A DNA stretch of 49,849 bases from Saprospirales bacterium (GCA_007695145.1 REEI01000102.1:1-49849); one strand, 5' to 3'; shown: positions 19,626 to 30,276, counted from the stretch's first letter. Notes: a model not told the origin generated them from the letters alone. Translations and numbers: made by a program.

Positions 19626-20516
19626 TCAATCCTTATTTACCTTTTCATAATCATCGGGTTTTGCTCTTTTCCACCTTTTATGCGTCCATAGCCAGAACTC
19701 AGGTTTATCAATAATTTGGGCTTCTAATTCTCGACTGAATTTTTCCAAAATATCGTCAGCTCCTGTTCTGGCAGAATTTTCCTCCAATACTATACAGGTA
19801 AGCTCATACTTACCCCTTGAAACCTTTTCAACCCGCCCGTAAATAACCGGTAAATTGTACTTTGTGGCATACACACCGGCTCCGTATGGAAAACTGGTTT
19901 CACGACCCAGAAAGCTCGTCCAAAATGCTCTATATGGATTTTTGGGACATTGATCAGATAAGAAAAAGGTAATAGTGGGTCGCCTGGACATAGACGCTTC
20001 CATTCTTCTAATAGCTAGACGCTTGGGCACCATTTCCATTCCAAACTTTCCCCTCGATTTGACCATAAATTGGTCGATAGTTTTATTGGAGAGAGGTGAG
20101 TAAATTCCCAATGTGTATAATTGAGTGTAAAGTGGTTGCACAAAAGCTGCAAGTTCCCAGTTGTTGTAATGACCCCCGACGGCAATCAAACTTCGGTTTT
20201 CCTCAAAAAATTGGTTCAACAATTCCGGGTTGGTCACCCGGCAGCGCTTTAAGGCCTCAGACCTACCCATGCCAGTGGTTCGTATGGTCTCAGAAATTAG
20301 ATCGTAGAAATGTCGGTAAAAGCTAAACCTGATGGAGCGAAGTTCTGCATCACTTTTTTCAGGAAAGGTTTCCTTGAGATTGGCAATTACTACTTTTTTT
20401 CTGTAGGCAAAACCCATTCTCATTAAAAGGTAGAGAAAGTCCGACAATAAATAGAGAACTGGTAGCGGAAGGGCAGCCATTGGTTTGATAAACAGGTATA
20501 TAAAAAATTTGGTCAT
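19626..20516 (-). CDS. Lysophospholipid/lipid A-type acyltransferase (LpxL/HtrB family)
   Basis: The product from ATG 20516 is 296 residues: an N-terminal membrane helix (FFIYLFIKPMAALPLPVLYLL), then an acyltransferase domain with the catalytic pattern GGHYNNWE (HxxxxE) and FLSDQCPKNPYRAFWTSFLGR. Family members transfer a secondary acyl chain to lipid A on the inner face of the inner membrane. The C-terminal EFWLWTHKRWKR is the family's usual ending. A longer open frame extends 49 codons upstream but crosses a TACCTTTG promoter box (20561-20554), so I place the start at 20516. Confidence 0.88.
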   Translation of the reverse strand: MTKFFIYLFIKPMAALPLPVLYLLSDFLYLLMRMGFAYRKKVVIANLKETFPEKSDAELRSIRFSFYRHFYDLISETIRTTGMGRSEALKRCRVTNPELLNQFFEENRSLIAVGGHYNNWELAAFVQPLYTQLYTLGIYSPLSNKTIDQFMVKSRGKFGMEMVPKRLAIRRMEASMSRRPTITFFLSDQCPKNPYRAFWTSFLGRETSFPYGAGVYATKYNLPVIYGRVEKVSRGKYELTCIVLEENSARTGADDILEKFSRELEAQIIDKPEFWLWTHKRWKRAKPDDYEKVNKD

Positions 20517-20553
20517 ATTGTAAGCGAAGGTTGGTTTACACTGCCCTCCACCA

Positions 20554-20561
20554 CAAAGGTA
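20554..20561 (-). promoter_or_regulatory. Candidate -7 box for the acyltransferase gene (TACCTTTG)
   Basis: Read on the minus strand, TACCTTTGTGG matches TAnnTTTG. It lies 38 bases before the ATG at 20516 and so decides against the longer open frame. A TTG 15 bases further upstream is somewhat close for a -33 element. Confidence 0.45.
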
Positions 20562-20817
20562 ACTAACTGACACAGACAATGAAAACTGATTAGAAGTACC
20601 ACATGGAGGAGCATTTGAAATTATGATGCATTTCATGGTGGTTTCTAATGACTTAAAATTCACAGCTTATTACAGCTGGTAAAAAATTCAGCATTCAAGT
20701 CCAAAGTTGTTTGGATCAAAATCTAACTAAAGAGGTTTGAGAATAATTTCCATAGTGCAGTATAAGTTTCAAATATTGCGTACTTTTAAGTTCAATTGAG
20801 CAAACAAGAAAAACCTA

Positions 20818-22044
20818 ATGAACATAATTATCAAAATAATATCACCACTCTTATTCACCGTCTTAATTTTTGGTTCATTGAGTGGTCAGATTCAAGCCGA
20901 TACCAATCAAGCAGTCATTAATTATTTTGAGGGGAGCTCTTCAAAGCAAGCCTATCAGGAAATTAGGGATACAGCTTTCGTTGAAAATCGCCATGTAATG
21001 ATCAGCATTATTTCAGAGTGGTGTTATTGGTGCAGAGCGATGGAGGAAACCACCTTTAAAGATGATGAGGTAGTCAATAAACTCAATCAAAACTTCCTCG
21101 TACTTCGGGTGGATGCACACACACAAATTGGATTAGCTCTTTCCGCTAAATTCCGCGTCAGTTCTTTTCCTACGCTATTGTTCTTCACCCCCGATGGATA
21201 TTTTATCGATAAGAGAACAGGATATATCAGAGACGCAAAAGCTTTTGTGGGAGAATTGAGAGATTTACTCAAAGTGGAGAGCAGTGGGCTTCCAGAGAGG
21301 GGATTTGATCCCTCAATTTTAAACCCCTCTTTCCCTGCTTTTTACCTCAGTAGTTTTCAACCAGACCTGGGAGAAAAAGAACTGGAGTTGACCGCTATAG
21401 CAGTCGATACCCTTATGGGCTTAAATCCTGAACAATGGTTGGACGAAATTCCCTGGTCATTGATCTATCGATTTCAAATAGGAATGGGACCCATTGGTTC
21501 CTTTTTCCTGGACAATTACGAGCGTTACAATGAGAGATTCGGCAGCAGTGAATCCTATTCACACCTGATCAATTTATTGAACCAAAACATTGCTTTTTTT
21601 GCCCATAAAGGGGCAGAAAGAGAAGCCCTTGAACTCATTGAGACTGCTAAAGGTCTGGAAGCTGAAAAAAGCGATGAAATCTCCCTCAGATTTAAAGTTG
21701 CCTTCTACATGCAGAGCAGTGACTGGTCAGCAGTATTGGATGAACTTGAGGACCACCTCAATCAGTCTACCAACCCCAATTTGAATTCCATCAATTCTGT
21801 GGTACTAAAAATTCACGATTCTACCAGTGAATCAGAAATTCTTAAGAGAGCTGCAGCTTTGATGAAAAGGGTCACTCAAAAAGAGAGACTTTACCAACAT
21901 TTTGATACTTACGCATCCTTGCTATTCAGATTGGGAAAAAAAGAGGAGGGTACAGCTGCAGCCCAAAAAGCCATTGAACTGGGTGAAGCATCCGGTATAG
22001 ACGTCAGCGACACCAGGTTTTTGTTGGAAATATATCGTGATTAA
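20818..22044 (+). CDS. Exported thioredoxin-fold protein with TPR-like C-terminal half
   Basis: The 408-residue product has a signal peptide (residues 1-27, ending GQIQA). A thioredoxin-like domain (about 35-155) follows, with the redox pair Cys69-Tyr-Trp-Cys72 in EWCYWCRAME and the cis-proline segment VSSFPTLLFFTPDG. This resembles the DsbD-gamma/thioredoxin_7 group. The remaining 250 residues are helical with TPR-like pieces, such as SLLFRLGKKEEGTAAAQKAIELG. It probably acts as a periplasmic disulfide reductase or isomerase, with the helical part binding a partner. It stands alone. Confidence 0.8.
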   Translation: MNIIIKIISPLLFTVLIFGSLSGQIQADTNQAVINYFEGSSSKQAYQEIRDTAFVENRHVMISIISEWCYWCRAMEETTFKDDEVVNKLNQNFLVLRVDAHTQIGLALSAKFRVSSFPTLLFFTPDGYFIDKRTGYIRDAKAFVGELRDLLKVESSGLPERGFDPSILNPSFPAFYLSSFQPDLGEKELELTAIAVDTLMGLNPEQWLDEIPWSLIYRFQIGMGPIGSFFLDNYERYNERFGSSESYSHLINLLNQNIAFFAHKGAEREALELIETAKGLEAEKSDEISLRFKVAFYMQSSDWSAVLDELEDHLNQSTNPNLNSINSVVLKIHDSTSESEILKRAAALMKRVTQKERLYQHFDTYASLLFRLGKKEEGTAAAQKAIELGEASGIDVSDTRFLLEIYRD

Positions 22045-22449
22045 AAATCACTTTATCTAAATAGTTGTTGGCCTCTGTCAATGGTCTATTGGCATGAAAT
22101 GGGGGGTGATTGACCGGGGTATTTTGTAGGAAAATACTTTTGTCTCGAGTGAAATTAACAAGGACTAAATGAGCTTTATTATTTAATAGCCTAATACAAT
22201 ACTTTTATTTCCAGGATTAGGGTCAAAATGTCACCCTTCCAGGGTGGTGATTTTACTGCTGGCTTTTTTCTATAATCAGTTCTCCACTATTAGGTTGAAA
22301 CTCATATCGCATAACAATTTTTGGCCTACCTGTCAGGCACCATAGAGAAGACTAAAATCTGGCAGAATACAATTTTCAATCAGGTTTTCGCAGAGGTCCG
22401 GATTTCTGATTTTAAAAGGCTTATGAAGTGCAGTTTGATAAGAGAGCAA
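22045..22449. other. Intergenic region with copy B of the 61-bp repeat
   Basis: This 400-base gap between two convergent genes contains the repeat at 22140-22200 and no convincing gene. The open frame at 22321-22710 is antisense to the OmpA-family gene and not real. I see no strong terminator for either flanking gene. Confidence 0.5.
22140..22200 (+). repeat. Dispersed 61-bp repeat, copy B
   Basis: The sequence starts TTGTCTCGAG and ends AATAGCCTAATACAAT. It aligns without gaps to 2788-2848, with seven differences in 61 bases. The last 17 bases and the first ten are identical. Confidence 0.8.
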
Positions 22450-23727
22450 TTAATGTTGTCCTCCCATCTTGAGAATTTTTATTTCGACCCTTTGGTTCAT
22501 TCTTCTGCCCACGGCAGTTTTATTGGTGGCTACGGGTTTTGTTTTGCCATACCCTTTGAAAGTCAATCGTTCCTCTTCAACACCCTGAGCTATCAAATAG
22601 TTGGTAACGGCCCTTGCGCGATATCTGGAGAGGCGGTAACAATAATCATCGGAGGGAAGGTCATTGGTATGACCACCGATTTCAACAGAAACCTCTGGGT
22701 TGTCGATTAAAAAGTAAGCGATCATATTGAGATCATCGAATGATTCTTCTTTAATCTCATAGGCATCTGCATCAAAGTACAACCTGTTGATTGTGATTAT
22801 CTGGCCTTCTTTCAATTGGCTTTTGTGGTAACCACCCAGATTTCGTACTGGAGGTCCTGTGCGGTCTCTTCCATTATTCTCTTTCACCGCTTTTTCTTGA
22901 TCGGTGCCCGGTTTCTTTACTTCCGGACTTTTTACTACAGAAGTTGGTGGATTGCTGCTTCGTGTTGCTTCAGTCAGTTCTTCTTCCAGGCTGGTTTCGT
23001 CAACCACCTCCACTATACCGGCTTCTGCCATTAAGTCCTCCATTTCCTGAGTTTCACTTTCGTTACAAGGTATTCTGATGATATGGGAGGCATTGTCCAA
23101 CAATAAATTACCATTATAGGGAAAAAGAGTGGGAGTCTCGTAAAAGGCTTCCAGCATGATGTAGTCAAAATTGGAGCCGGGATTGAATTGAAAGAAATAC
23201 TCTCTCCAGGTCGTATTGCTAACCGCAGGGGATTCTCCCAGCATTTCAGCTCGGTCGCAGTCGTAATTTCCGCCCCAAATTCTCAAAACCGTAGGGGTGG
23301 TATAATTGGTAATCTGCCGGGTGATGTGGCTCGGAGATACATAAACCGGAGATCTGGCCAGCCAAATGCTAAAGCTGTAACACTTTCCCTTTTCCAGGGT
23401 ACCATCCACTCTTTGGCATACTCTTTCCCAGGTGTCATTATCTCTGACCACCATTCCCATGTATGTCTCTCCGTGTTGAGGCTCCATAGTGACATGCCAG
23501 CCCTGACTAGGGGGGTCGATAGGGTGAACGTCCGGTGGAGTTTCATTTCTGAATCCACAATCCCTCCATCCTTTTGGGGGAACGGAGTTTTGGGGCCTAT
23601 CTTCAAAAGAGGGGTTGGAAAGGTAAATAGTATCCAAAGAAAATTGAGACTGAAGCTCAGTTGCAGAAACAAAGAGAGAGACACACAGCAATACTCTAAA
23701 GAGATTCCGACTGTATTCAGAAATCAT
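22450..23727 (-). CDS. OmpA-family protein with N-terminal carbohydrate-binding-like domain
   Basis: The 425-residue product has a signal peptide (RNLFRVLLCVSLFVSATELQS). A beta-rich domain follows (about 30-225: LSNPSFEDRPQ, QHGETYMGMVVRD, YSFSIWLARSPVY, LLLDNAS) of the galactose-binding, CBM4_9-like type. After a charged linker comes an OmpA C-terminal domain (about 315-422: INRLYFDADAYEI, IEIGGHTNDLPSDDYCYRLSRYRA, MNQRVEIKIL). The diaminopimelate-contacting Asp of classical OmpA is Asn here (HTN), while the partner arginine is kept. This GHTND variant is common in Bacteroidota. It probably links peptidoglycan and the outer membrane. ATG 23727 begins the signal peptide. Confidence 0.87.
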   Translation of the reverse strand: MISEYSRNLFRVLLCVSLFVSATELQSQFSLDTIYLSNPSFEDRPQNSVPPKGWRDCGFRNETPPDVHPIDPPSQGWHVTMEPQHGETYMGMVVRDNDTWERVCQRVDGTLEKGKCYSFSIWLARSPVYVSPSHITRQITNYTTPTVLRIWGGNYDCDRAEMLGESPAVSNTTWREYFFQFNPGSNFDYIMLEAFYETPTLFPYNGNLLLDNASHIIRIPCNESETQEMEDLMAEAGIVEVVDETSLEEELTEATRSSNPPTSVVKSPEVKKPGTDQEKAVKENNGRDRTGPPVRNLGGYHKSQLKEGQIITINRLYFDADAYEIKEESFDDLNMIAYFLIDNPEVSVEIGGHTNDLPSDDYCYRLSRYRARAVTNYLIAQGVEEERLTFKGYGKTKPVATNKTAVGRRMNQRVEIKILKMGGQH

Positions 23728-23963
23728 TTTATTGGTTCTATTTAAAATGTCGCAACACATTGACGATCTATAACTTATAGTAATTTAATAAGGAAGTATT
23801 CTACTCCAGGAATCATGGACATCCCTCTTCCCAATCATTGAAACATCACAGATTCACTATAATAAGTGACTAAATAAAAGTTTCAATAATTACCACCCTA
23901 AACGCTTTTCAACTCAATATCTTGTTTATCAACCCCAAAGCAAATTTTAAAATTCACTTAAGG

Positions 23964-25148
23964 TCACTTAAACGCATTCAGTCCGGTCACATCATGTCCT
24001 GTAATCAGCAAATGGATATCGTGAGTACCTTCATATGTCAGCACCGTTTCCAGGTTCATCATATGCCTCATGACAGGATATTCATTGGTGATTCCCATAC
24101 CACCGTGAATTTGTCTGGCTTCACGAGCTATATCCAGAGCAATGGCCACGTTGTTGCGCTTGGCCATGGAGATTTGTGCAGGACTGGCTTTGCCTTTATT
24201 CGCAAGGGTTCCCAATCGCCAGTTCAACAGTTGGGCCTTGGTAATTTCCGTAATCATTTCAGCCAATTTTTTCTGGGTGAGCTGAAATTGCCCAATGGGC
24301 TTGTCAAACTGAATTCTCTCCAAGGAGTATCTGAGGGCACTGTCGTAGCAATCAAGAGCAGCTCCAATTGCACCCCAGGCGATTCCATACCTCGCTTTTG
24401 ACAAGCAGGACAGTGGACCCTTTAATCCTGTTACTTCCAGGCTTTGTTCCTTAGGTACACGCACATCCTCAAAAACCAACTCACCGGTGATAGAAGCTCT
24501 CAGCGACCACTTACCCTTGATCTCTGGTGCACTTACTCCTTTAAGCTCCATATCTACTATCAATCCTCTCATTTTTCCCTCCTCGTCTCTACCCCATACT
24601 ATTGCAACATCTGCAACGGGAGAGTTCGTGATCCACATTTTTGAACCATTGAGAATCCACGCATCCCCATCGTCCTTCATATTTGTAAGCATTCCGGCTG
24701 GATTGGAACCAAAATCGGGTTCCGTGAGGCCAAAGCACCCAATCAATTCGCCATTGGCCAGTTTTGGGAGGTATTTTCTCTTTTGTGCCTCAGTCCCAAA
24801 ACGATAAATGGGGTACATGACCAGGGAACCCTGCACAGAAGCCATTGATCTCACCCCTGAATCACCTCTCTCCAACTCTTGCATAATGACCCCATAAGCA
24901 ATCTCATCCATACCACCACAACCGTATTCCTCCGGCAGACTGGGACCAAAGGCCCCGATTTCTGCAAGACCTTTAAACAAGTGTGTTGGGCACTCAGCGC
25001 GATCGGAATACTCCTCTATAATGGGACTTACCTCCTGCTTTACCCATTCGCGCACAGCATCCCGTGCCAGTATATGGTTTTCTTCCAACAACTCGTCCAC
25101 CTGATAGTAATCGTGGAACTGAAATCGATCTATTTTTCCTGTACTCAT
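23964..25148 (-). CDS. Acyl-CoA dehydrogenase, glutaryl-CoA dehydrogenase-like
   Basis: This FAD enzyme oxidises an acyl-CoA at the alpha-beta bond; glutaryl-CoA dehydrogenases also decarboxylate, in lysine and tryptophan breakdown. The 394-residue product has GLTEPDFGSNPAGM (FAD and substrate loop), WITNSPVADVAIVWGRDE, RYGIAWGAIGAA, RIQFDKPIGQFQLTQKKLAEM, RQIHGGMGITNEYPV and the catalytic glutamate in TYEGTHDIHLLITG. These match the GCDH subgroup closely. ATG 25148 is fixed by a TACTTTTG promoter box 16 bases upstream. It stands alone. Confidence 0.92.
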   Translation of the reverse strand: MSTGKIDRFQFHDYYQVDELLEENHILARDAVREWVKQEVSPIIEEYSDRAECPTHLFKGLAEIGAFGPSLPEEYGCGGMDEIAYGVIMQELERGDSGVRSMASVQGSLVMYPIYRFGTEAQKRKYLPKLANGELIGCFGLTEPDFGSNPAGMLTNMKDDGDAWILNGSKMWITNSPVADVAIVWGRDEEGKMRGLIVDMELKGVSAPEIKGKWSLRASITGELVFEDVRVPKEQSLEVTGLKGPLSCLSKARYGIAWGAIGAALDCYDSALRYSLERIQFDKPIGQFQLTQKKLAEMITEITKAQLLNWRLGTLANKGKASPAQISMAKRNNVAIALDIAREARQIHGGMGITNEYPVMRHMMNLETVLTYEGTHDIHLLITGHDVTGLNAFK

Positions 25149-25163
25149 CTTTAAAAATTTGCG

Positions 25164-25171
25164 CAAAAGTA
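25164..25171 (-). promoter_or_regulatory. -7 box for the acyl-CoA dehydrogenase gene (TACTTTTG)
   Basis: On the minus strand the order is TACTTTTGCGC, then ATG at 25148. TACTTTTGc is the strongest form of the Bacteroidota -7 consensus. The leader would be only about 8-10 bases, and this excludes the upstream in-frame start at 25166. Confidence 0.6.
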
Positions 25172-25779
25172 AGCATACTTACGCAAATGATATGGCTATT
25201 GTTGACGGTGGGTAATGTGATTTGGTGATAAGGCCTGTTTTTTTACATAAATAGTACAAGACATACCAGCATTTAAAGCCACATGGAGATCATTTTTATA
25301 GGTATTCTGACCCGGCATAACTATGTACCAAGACTATGACTCAAGTCAACTTAGATTTTTAATAAGATAAGCACTTACCTGCTAGCACCCCACAATATTT
25401 AATTAGGGGTTTCAGATTGACGGTAGCTAAACAGCTACACCTGGATTACCACAGTGCGACCATTCTTGAATATTATTTGGTTAAATATCCTCAATACTTA
25501 TAACGTTCAAAAAGTCACATAAGAAAGTTTATTGAACGGGTAGAGTTAACCGAAGTCTCAAAAGATACCTTAACATCCCTACTTATATATTCAAATCAGC
25601 AATAATCCAATTTGCCCGGTAATCCATTTATGAGAAAAAAAATTATTTTTGTACACAAAGGGGTTTCTTCAACTTTCCAGCAAAGTTTGGTATCTTTATG
25701 AATTCGAAGACATTCTGTAGGTCAGAGTATTTTTACATAGTCTAAGACTGTAGTTATTTGAATTCCAAACCGTTCATTG
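25172..25779. other. Intergenic region upstream of the hybrid sensor kinase
   Basis: This 600-base AT-rich gap separates divergent genes. The only recognisable element is TATTTTTG at 25644-25651, which fits a rightward -7 box for the kinase gene. A TTTG at 25611 is too far away to be its -33 element. No small gene or RNA is visible. Confidence 0.45.
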
Positions 25780-28700
25780 ATGTTAAAAACCACCATTACA
25801 AACCGTGACTTACTTGAGCTTTCCATCTGTTATCAGGAAAAGAAATCAGTAGAATCAGCAGCCAAAGCTATTTTTGATGGATTTAAAACCCACTTTAAGG
25901 CATCCCGAATAGTATTGTTTTCTCTAAATTCGGATGAGTCATTAGTTTTGAGAGCGGGAATTCAGGAAAGAGTTTACCTCCCCCTCCGCACAGCCATTCT
26001 GGCCGAATTCCGGGATAAAAATCTTAATTTTGAGAGGAGAGAATTAGATGGCGAAAATTGGCAGGTTTACCGCTTAGCTCAGTATGGTTTTCTTGCACTG
26101 CTGCCCGATGTTTTCATCCCGGATGAACTCGAGGAAAAGATTGCTACTATTGCCAATCATGCAGGAATTCATTTGAATCTATTGGCAAAGAATAAGAGGT
26201 ACCAGATTTTTAATGCCTTAATCCGATCCTCTACCGATGGTATTCAAGTGGCAGAGGAGGATGGAACTATGTACTACGTCAATGAATCTGCAGCAGAGCG
26301 AATTGGTTTGGAAAACTCTAATGACAAACCACTGAATGAAATTAAAGTACGGGACTTTGAGGGAATATTTTCTGAAGAGGGTAGCTGGGAAAAGCATATT
26401 GACGAACTAAAAAAGAAAGAGTCTCTCATTGTGGAGGGGATTAATGTAAACCGAAAAACAGGAGATACTTTTCCTGTAGAGGTAACTGCTAAAATGGTCC
26501 ATGTGACCGGCAGGAACTATGTAGTTGCCATATCACGAGATATCACTCAGCGAAAGGAGTCAGAAAAAAAACTCAAAAGATTAACAGAACAATTTCAGCT
26601 CGCTATAGAAGGAAGTAATGACGGAATTTGGGATTGGGATTTGAGGACCAATCGCACATTTTTCTCTAGCCGGTGGAAAGAAATGGTGGGATACGGGGAT
26701 GAGGAATTAGAAAACAGCTTTGAAACTTTTGCAGAACTGCTTCACCCGGACGATCATAAGAGGGTTTTGGATCATCTCGACCTCTACCTTAAGGGCGAAT
26801 TCGACCACTTCAAGATTGATTTCAGAATGAAACACAAGGAGGGCCATTACAAATGGATAGCTGCAAGGGGAGCAGCATTTAGAGATTCTGATGGAATTCC
26901 CTACAGAATGGCTGGTTCTCATACCGATATTTCCCACCGCAAAGAGATGGAAGAGGACCTGGTCAAGGTAAAAGACCTTTTGGAGCAGGCTGGTAAAATG
27001 GCCAAAGTGGGTGCCTGGGAAGTGGATATGAATACAAAAATGGGTTTCACTTTTTCAGTAGCATCAGACATTTTGGAGGTGCCAGATGAATTTACAGCAA
27101 CCCTTAAGGATTCTTTTGCCCTCTTTGTCGAAGAAGACGCGCCAGTGATTGAAAAGGCATTTAAGAAAGCAGTAGAAACAGGTGAAACCTATGAATTGGA
27201 ACTAAGAAAAAAACAAGCTAAAGGGGGGTACAAATGGGTCCGGACTATGGGTAAACCGGAGTTTAAAAATGGTAAATGCACCAGAGTTTTAGGCGTAATT
27301 CAGGATATTGATGAAGAAAAAAGGAGATCTATTGAACTGGAGGAAACCAAAAACATGCTCGAGAGTATATTCAATGAAATGACCGATGTGGTTTGGTCAA
27401 TGGATTTGACCGACAACAAATTGCTCTTTCTTACACCCTCAATCGAAAAAATTTCGGGTTTTCCACACGCTGAATTGATGCGCACAAAAAATTGGTGGGA
27501 AAAATTGATTCATCCCGAGGAATCATGGGTGATTGATGAGGTATGGTCAAGGCTGGAGAAAGCTGGAGCATACAATATAACCCACAAAATTTTAACTGCA
27601 GAGGGCAAAGTCAAATGGGTGTTGAATAAAGGAAAATTTGTTCACGACAATACAGGTAGACCCGTCCGCTACGATGCGCTTGTTTCAGATAGGACTGACC
27701 AAAAGAGGATACAGGAGCAACTGAAAAATGAAATAAATCTCCAGCGAATATTAATCGATGTACTTTCCACTTATATCAATATCAGCCTCGAAGATGTAGA
27801 GGAAAATATAGAGCGGTCTCTGGAGCAACTGGGGGAATTTGTACAGGCCGACAGGGTATACATCTTCCAATACGATTTTCCAAATGGCACCACATCCAAT
27901 ACCTTCGAATGGTGTCGAAGTGGAGTTAGTCCAGAGATTCAAAATCTTCAAAATATTCCATTGAACAGTTTAGAGGAGTGGGTTGAAAAACACCGTAAAG
28001 GAGAATATTACTTAATCGAGGATGTGTCCAATTACAACGGCAAAAATGCAAAATCCTTGAAGGAATTACTTGAACCTCAGGGGATCAAAAGTATGCTTGC
28101 AGTTCCGATGATGTCAGAGGGAGAACCCATTGGTTTTGTCGGATTTGATTCTGTGCGGGACATACGCAAATACACACAAACCGAGAAAAAGTTGCTCTAC
28201 CTGTTTTCACAAATGCTGGTCAATATTGAAAATCGAAAAAAGTGGGAATCTCAACTCAGGTTGCAGGAGGAAAAATACCGAAACCTTATCGATGATATGA
28301 ACATTGGTTTGATCAACCTGGACGAGAATCAGAACATATCATTCGTCAATGATACTTTTTGTAAAATGTCCGGATACAAAGAAAGTGAAGTAGTTGGAAT
28401 AAACATCCAAGAACTTGAACTTTTCGGGGAGTCTTACCAGGTAGTACGATCCAAAGAAGATTTGCGAAAAGAGGGAATTGCAGATACTTATGAGCTTCCT
28501 GTGCGAACAAAAAAAGGCAAAAAGAAATGGTGGCTTATTAGTGGGTCCCCCAGCTATAATGACCGGAATGAAATCATTGGAACGATTGGTGCCATGTTGG
28601 ATATTACCAGACAAAAGAATTTGGAAAAAGAACTCACTGAGTCCAAGGTAAAGGCAGAAAAAGCCGCACAGGCCCGTGAGGTGTTTTTGGCCAATATGAG

Positions 28701-30162
28701 CCACGAGATCAGAACACCTCTCTCTGTGGTTATCGGTATGATTCGCCAATTGAGTCAGGAAAAACTGAACAAGAAGCAAAGTTTTTATGTGGAACAGTCC
28801 GCCTCGGCAGCCAGGCACCTCCTGGCCATTCTCAATAACATACTGGATATGACAAAAATTGAGGCCGGCGAACTGTCCTTTGTTCCTGTAGATTTCAATC
28901 TGACTAGTCTTCTGAAAAGCCTCCGAAATATTTTTCACGCTCCGGCACTGGAAAAAGGGGTGGAATTTAAACTTACTATCGACCCTCATTTGGCAGATGC
29001 TTTGTTTGCAGATGATACGAGAATCCGGCAAATACTTTTCAATCTACTTAACAACTCCCTCAAGTTTACTGAAAAGGGGTACATTCACTTAAGAGTGGAG
29101 GTGAAGGAGATCTCTCATTCTGCTCAAAAATTGAGTATTGTAGTGGAGGACACCGGCATAGGAATGTCAGGCGAATTCGTAAAAAAGATATTCGATAAAT
29201 TTTCTCAGGAGGATTATTCTTTCAACCGACGATTTGATGGCACGGGACTTGGAATGGCTATTTCCAAAGACCTGGCCAATAAAATGGGGGGTAAACTAAT
29301 AGTTGAAAGTGAAAAAGGAAAGGGGACTAAATTTAGCCTCGAATTGAAATTACCCTTAGGTAATCCGGATAGAGTAATGCGCGAGAAATACGAATTAAAG
29401 CCCGAAGAACTCAAAGATTGCTCCATATTGATAGTTGAAGACAACCAAATGAATCGGCTTATTGTAAGGCAAAGCCTCATAGATTACGGCTGTAAAATAT
29501 TGGAAGCAAAAAATGGATTAATTGCCATTGAATTATTGAAAAAATGGAGCCCGGACCTCATCCTGATGGACATTCAAATGCCTGAAATGGACGGAGTGCA
29601 AACCACCAGGCACATTCGGTCTAAACTAAAGCTAGACGTTCCTATTATCGCACTGACAGCCAATGCCTTTAAGCACGATATTGACAAATACCTCAAAGCG
29701 GGCATGAACGATTACATCATCAAACCTTATGATGAAAATGACTTGTATCGGAAGGTCAACTTTTATCTTAAAAATAAAGAATTAAATATTAAATCCATAG
29801 CAGTGGAGACGGGCGATTCCCTCTATGACCTCACCTCATTGAAGGAAATGAGCAATGGGGATGAAAACTTTGTAAAGCAATTGGTTGGCGTGTTTATTAG
29901 AGTTGCGCAAGAAACAATGGCAGATATCGAAGCTTCTCTAAAAAACAATGATATTCGCAAAATTAACAAGCTGGCACATAAACTCAAATCCAGCATCGAC
30001 CAACTCCGAATCGACTCCATAAAAAGGGATATTCGCGAACTTGAAAAGTTCCCGGCAACCGGCAGATCCAAGCAGGAACTAGTCAACCTAACCACCAAAA
30101 TAAGTACAACTATAGAAACCGTAATCGAAGATTTTCGCCAAAAGTACAATCTAAAGGATTAA
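25780..30162 (+). CDS. Hybrid sensor histidine kinase: GAF-like, PAS x5, GAF, HisKA, HATPase, REC, HPt
   Basis: This 1460-residue cytoplasmic sensor has no signal peptide or transmembrane helix. In order it has a GAF-like start (1-135), PAS domains at about 145-256, 271-387, 402-511 and 525-644, a GAF domain (653-820), a fifth PAS (831-945), HisKA with phospho-acceptor His975 in NMSHEIRTP, HATPase (1074-1194, with NLLNNSLKF and DTGIGM), REC with Asp1264 in LILMDIQMPEMDG, and HPt with His1400 in KLAHKLKSS. It is a complete His-Asp-His phosphorelay in one protein. It lies 240 bases upstream of an NtrC-type regulator, its likely phosphate acceptor. The signal sensed is unknown. Confidence 0.93.
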   Translation: MLKTTITNRDLLELSICYQEKKSVESAAKAIFDGFKTHFKASRIVLFSLNSDESLVLRAGIQERVYLPLRTAILAEFRDKNLNFERRELDGENWQVYRLAQYGFLALLPDVFIPDELEEKIATIANHAGIHLNLLAKNKRYQIFNALIRSSTDGIQVAEEDGTMYYVNESAAERIGLENSNDKPLNEIKVRDFEGIFSEEGSWEKHIDELKKKESLIVEGINVNRKTGDTFPVEVTAKMVHVTGRNYVVAISRDITQRKESEKKLKRLTEQFQLAIEGSNDGIWDWDLRTNRTFFSSRWKEMVGYGDEELENSFETFAELLHPDDHKRVLDHLDLYLKGEFDHFKIDFRMKHKEGHYKWIAARGAAFRDSDGIPYRMAGSHTDISHRKEMEEDLVKVKDLLEQAGKMAKVGAWEVDMNTKMGFTFSVASDILEVPDEFTATLKDSFALFVEEDAPVIEKAFKKAVETGETYELELRKKQAKGGYKWVRTMGKPEFKNGKCTRVLGVIQDIDEEKRRSIELEETKNMLESIFNEMTDVVWSMDLTDNKLLFLTPSIEKISGFPHAELMRTKNWWEKLIHPEESWVIDEVWSRLEKAGAYNITHKILTAEGKVKWVLNKGKFVHDNTGRPVRYDALVSDRTDQKRIQEQLKNEINLQRILIDVLSTYINISLEDVEENIERSLEQLGEFVQADRVYIFQYDFPNGTTSNTFEWCRSGVSPEIQNLQNIPLNSLEEWVEKHRKGEYYLIEDVSNYNGKNAKSLKELLEPQGIKSMLAVPMMSEGEPIGFVGFDSVRDIRKYTQTEKKLLYLFSQMLVNIENRKKWESQLRLQEEKYRNLIDDMNIGLINLDENQNISFVNDTFCKMSGYKESEVVGINIQELELFGESYQVVRSKEDLRKEGIADTYELPVRTKKGKKKWWLISGSPSYNDRNEIIGTIGAMLDITRQKNLEKELTESKVKAEKAAQAREVFLANMSHEIRTPLSVVIGMIRQLSQEKLNKKQSFYVEQSASAARHLLAILNNILDMTKIEAGELSFVPVDFNLTSLLKSLRNIFHAPALEKGVEFKLTIDPHLADALFADDTRIRQILFNLLNNSLKFTEKGYIHLRVEVKEISHSAQKLSIVVEDTGIGMSGEFVKKIFDKFSQEDYSFNRRFDGTGLGMAISKDLANKMGGKLIVESEKGKGTKFSLELKLPLGNPDRVMREKYELKPEELKDCSILIVEDNQMNRLIVRQSLIDYGCKILEAKNGLIAIELLKKWSPDLILMDIQMPEMDGVQTTRHIRSKLKLDVPIIALTANAFKHDIDKYLKAGMNDYIIKPYDENDLYRKVNFYLKNKELNIKSIAVETGDSLYDLTSLKEMSNGDENFVKQLVGVFIRVAQETMADIEASLKNNDIRKINKLAHKLKSSIDQLRIDSIKRDIRELEKFPATGRSKQELVNLTTKISTTIETVIEDFRQKYNLKD

Positions 30163-30276
30163 GGACCCCCAGCTTTAATACTTTGTTTTCCTGCAAATAC
30201 AAACATTCAGTAAATAAGCCCAACGCCAAAAGCTAGAGGCAAGTGACTATCAATATACCAAAATAATCTACCTTTA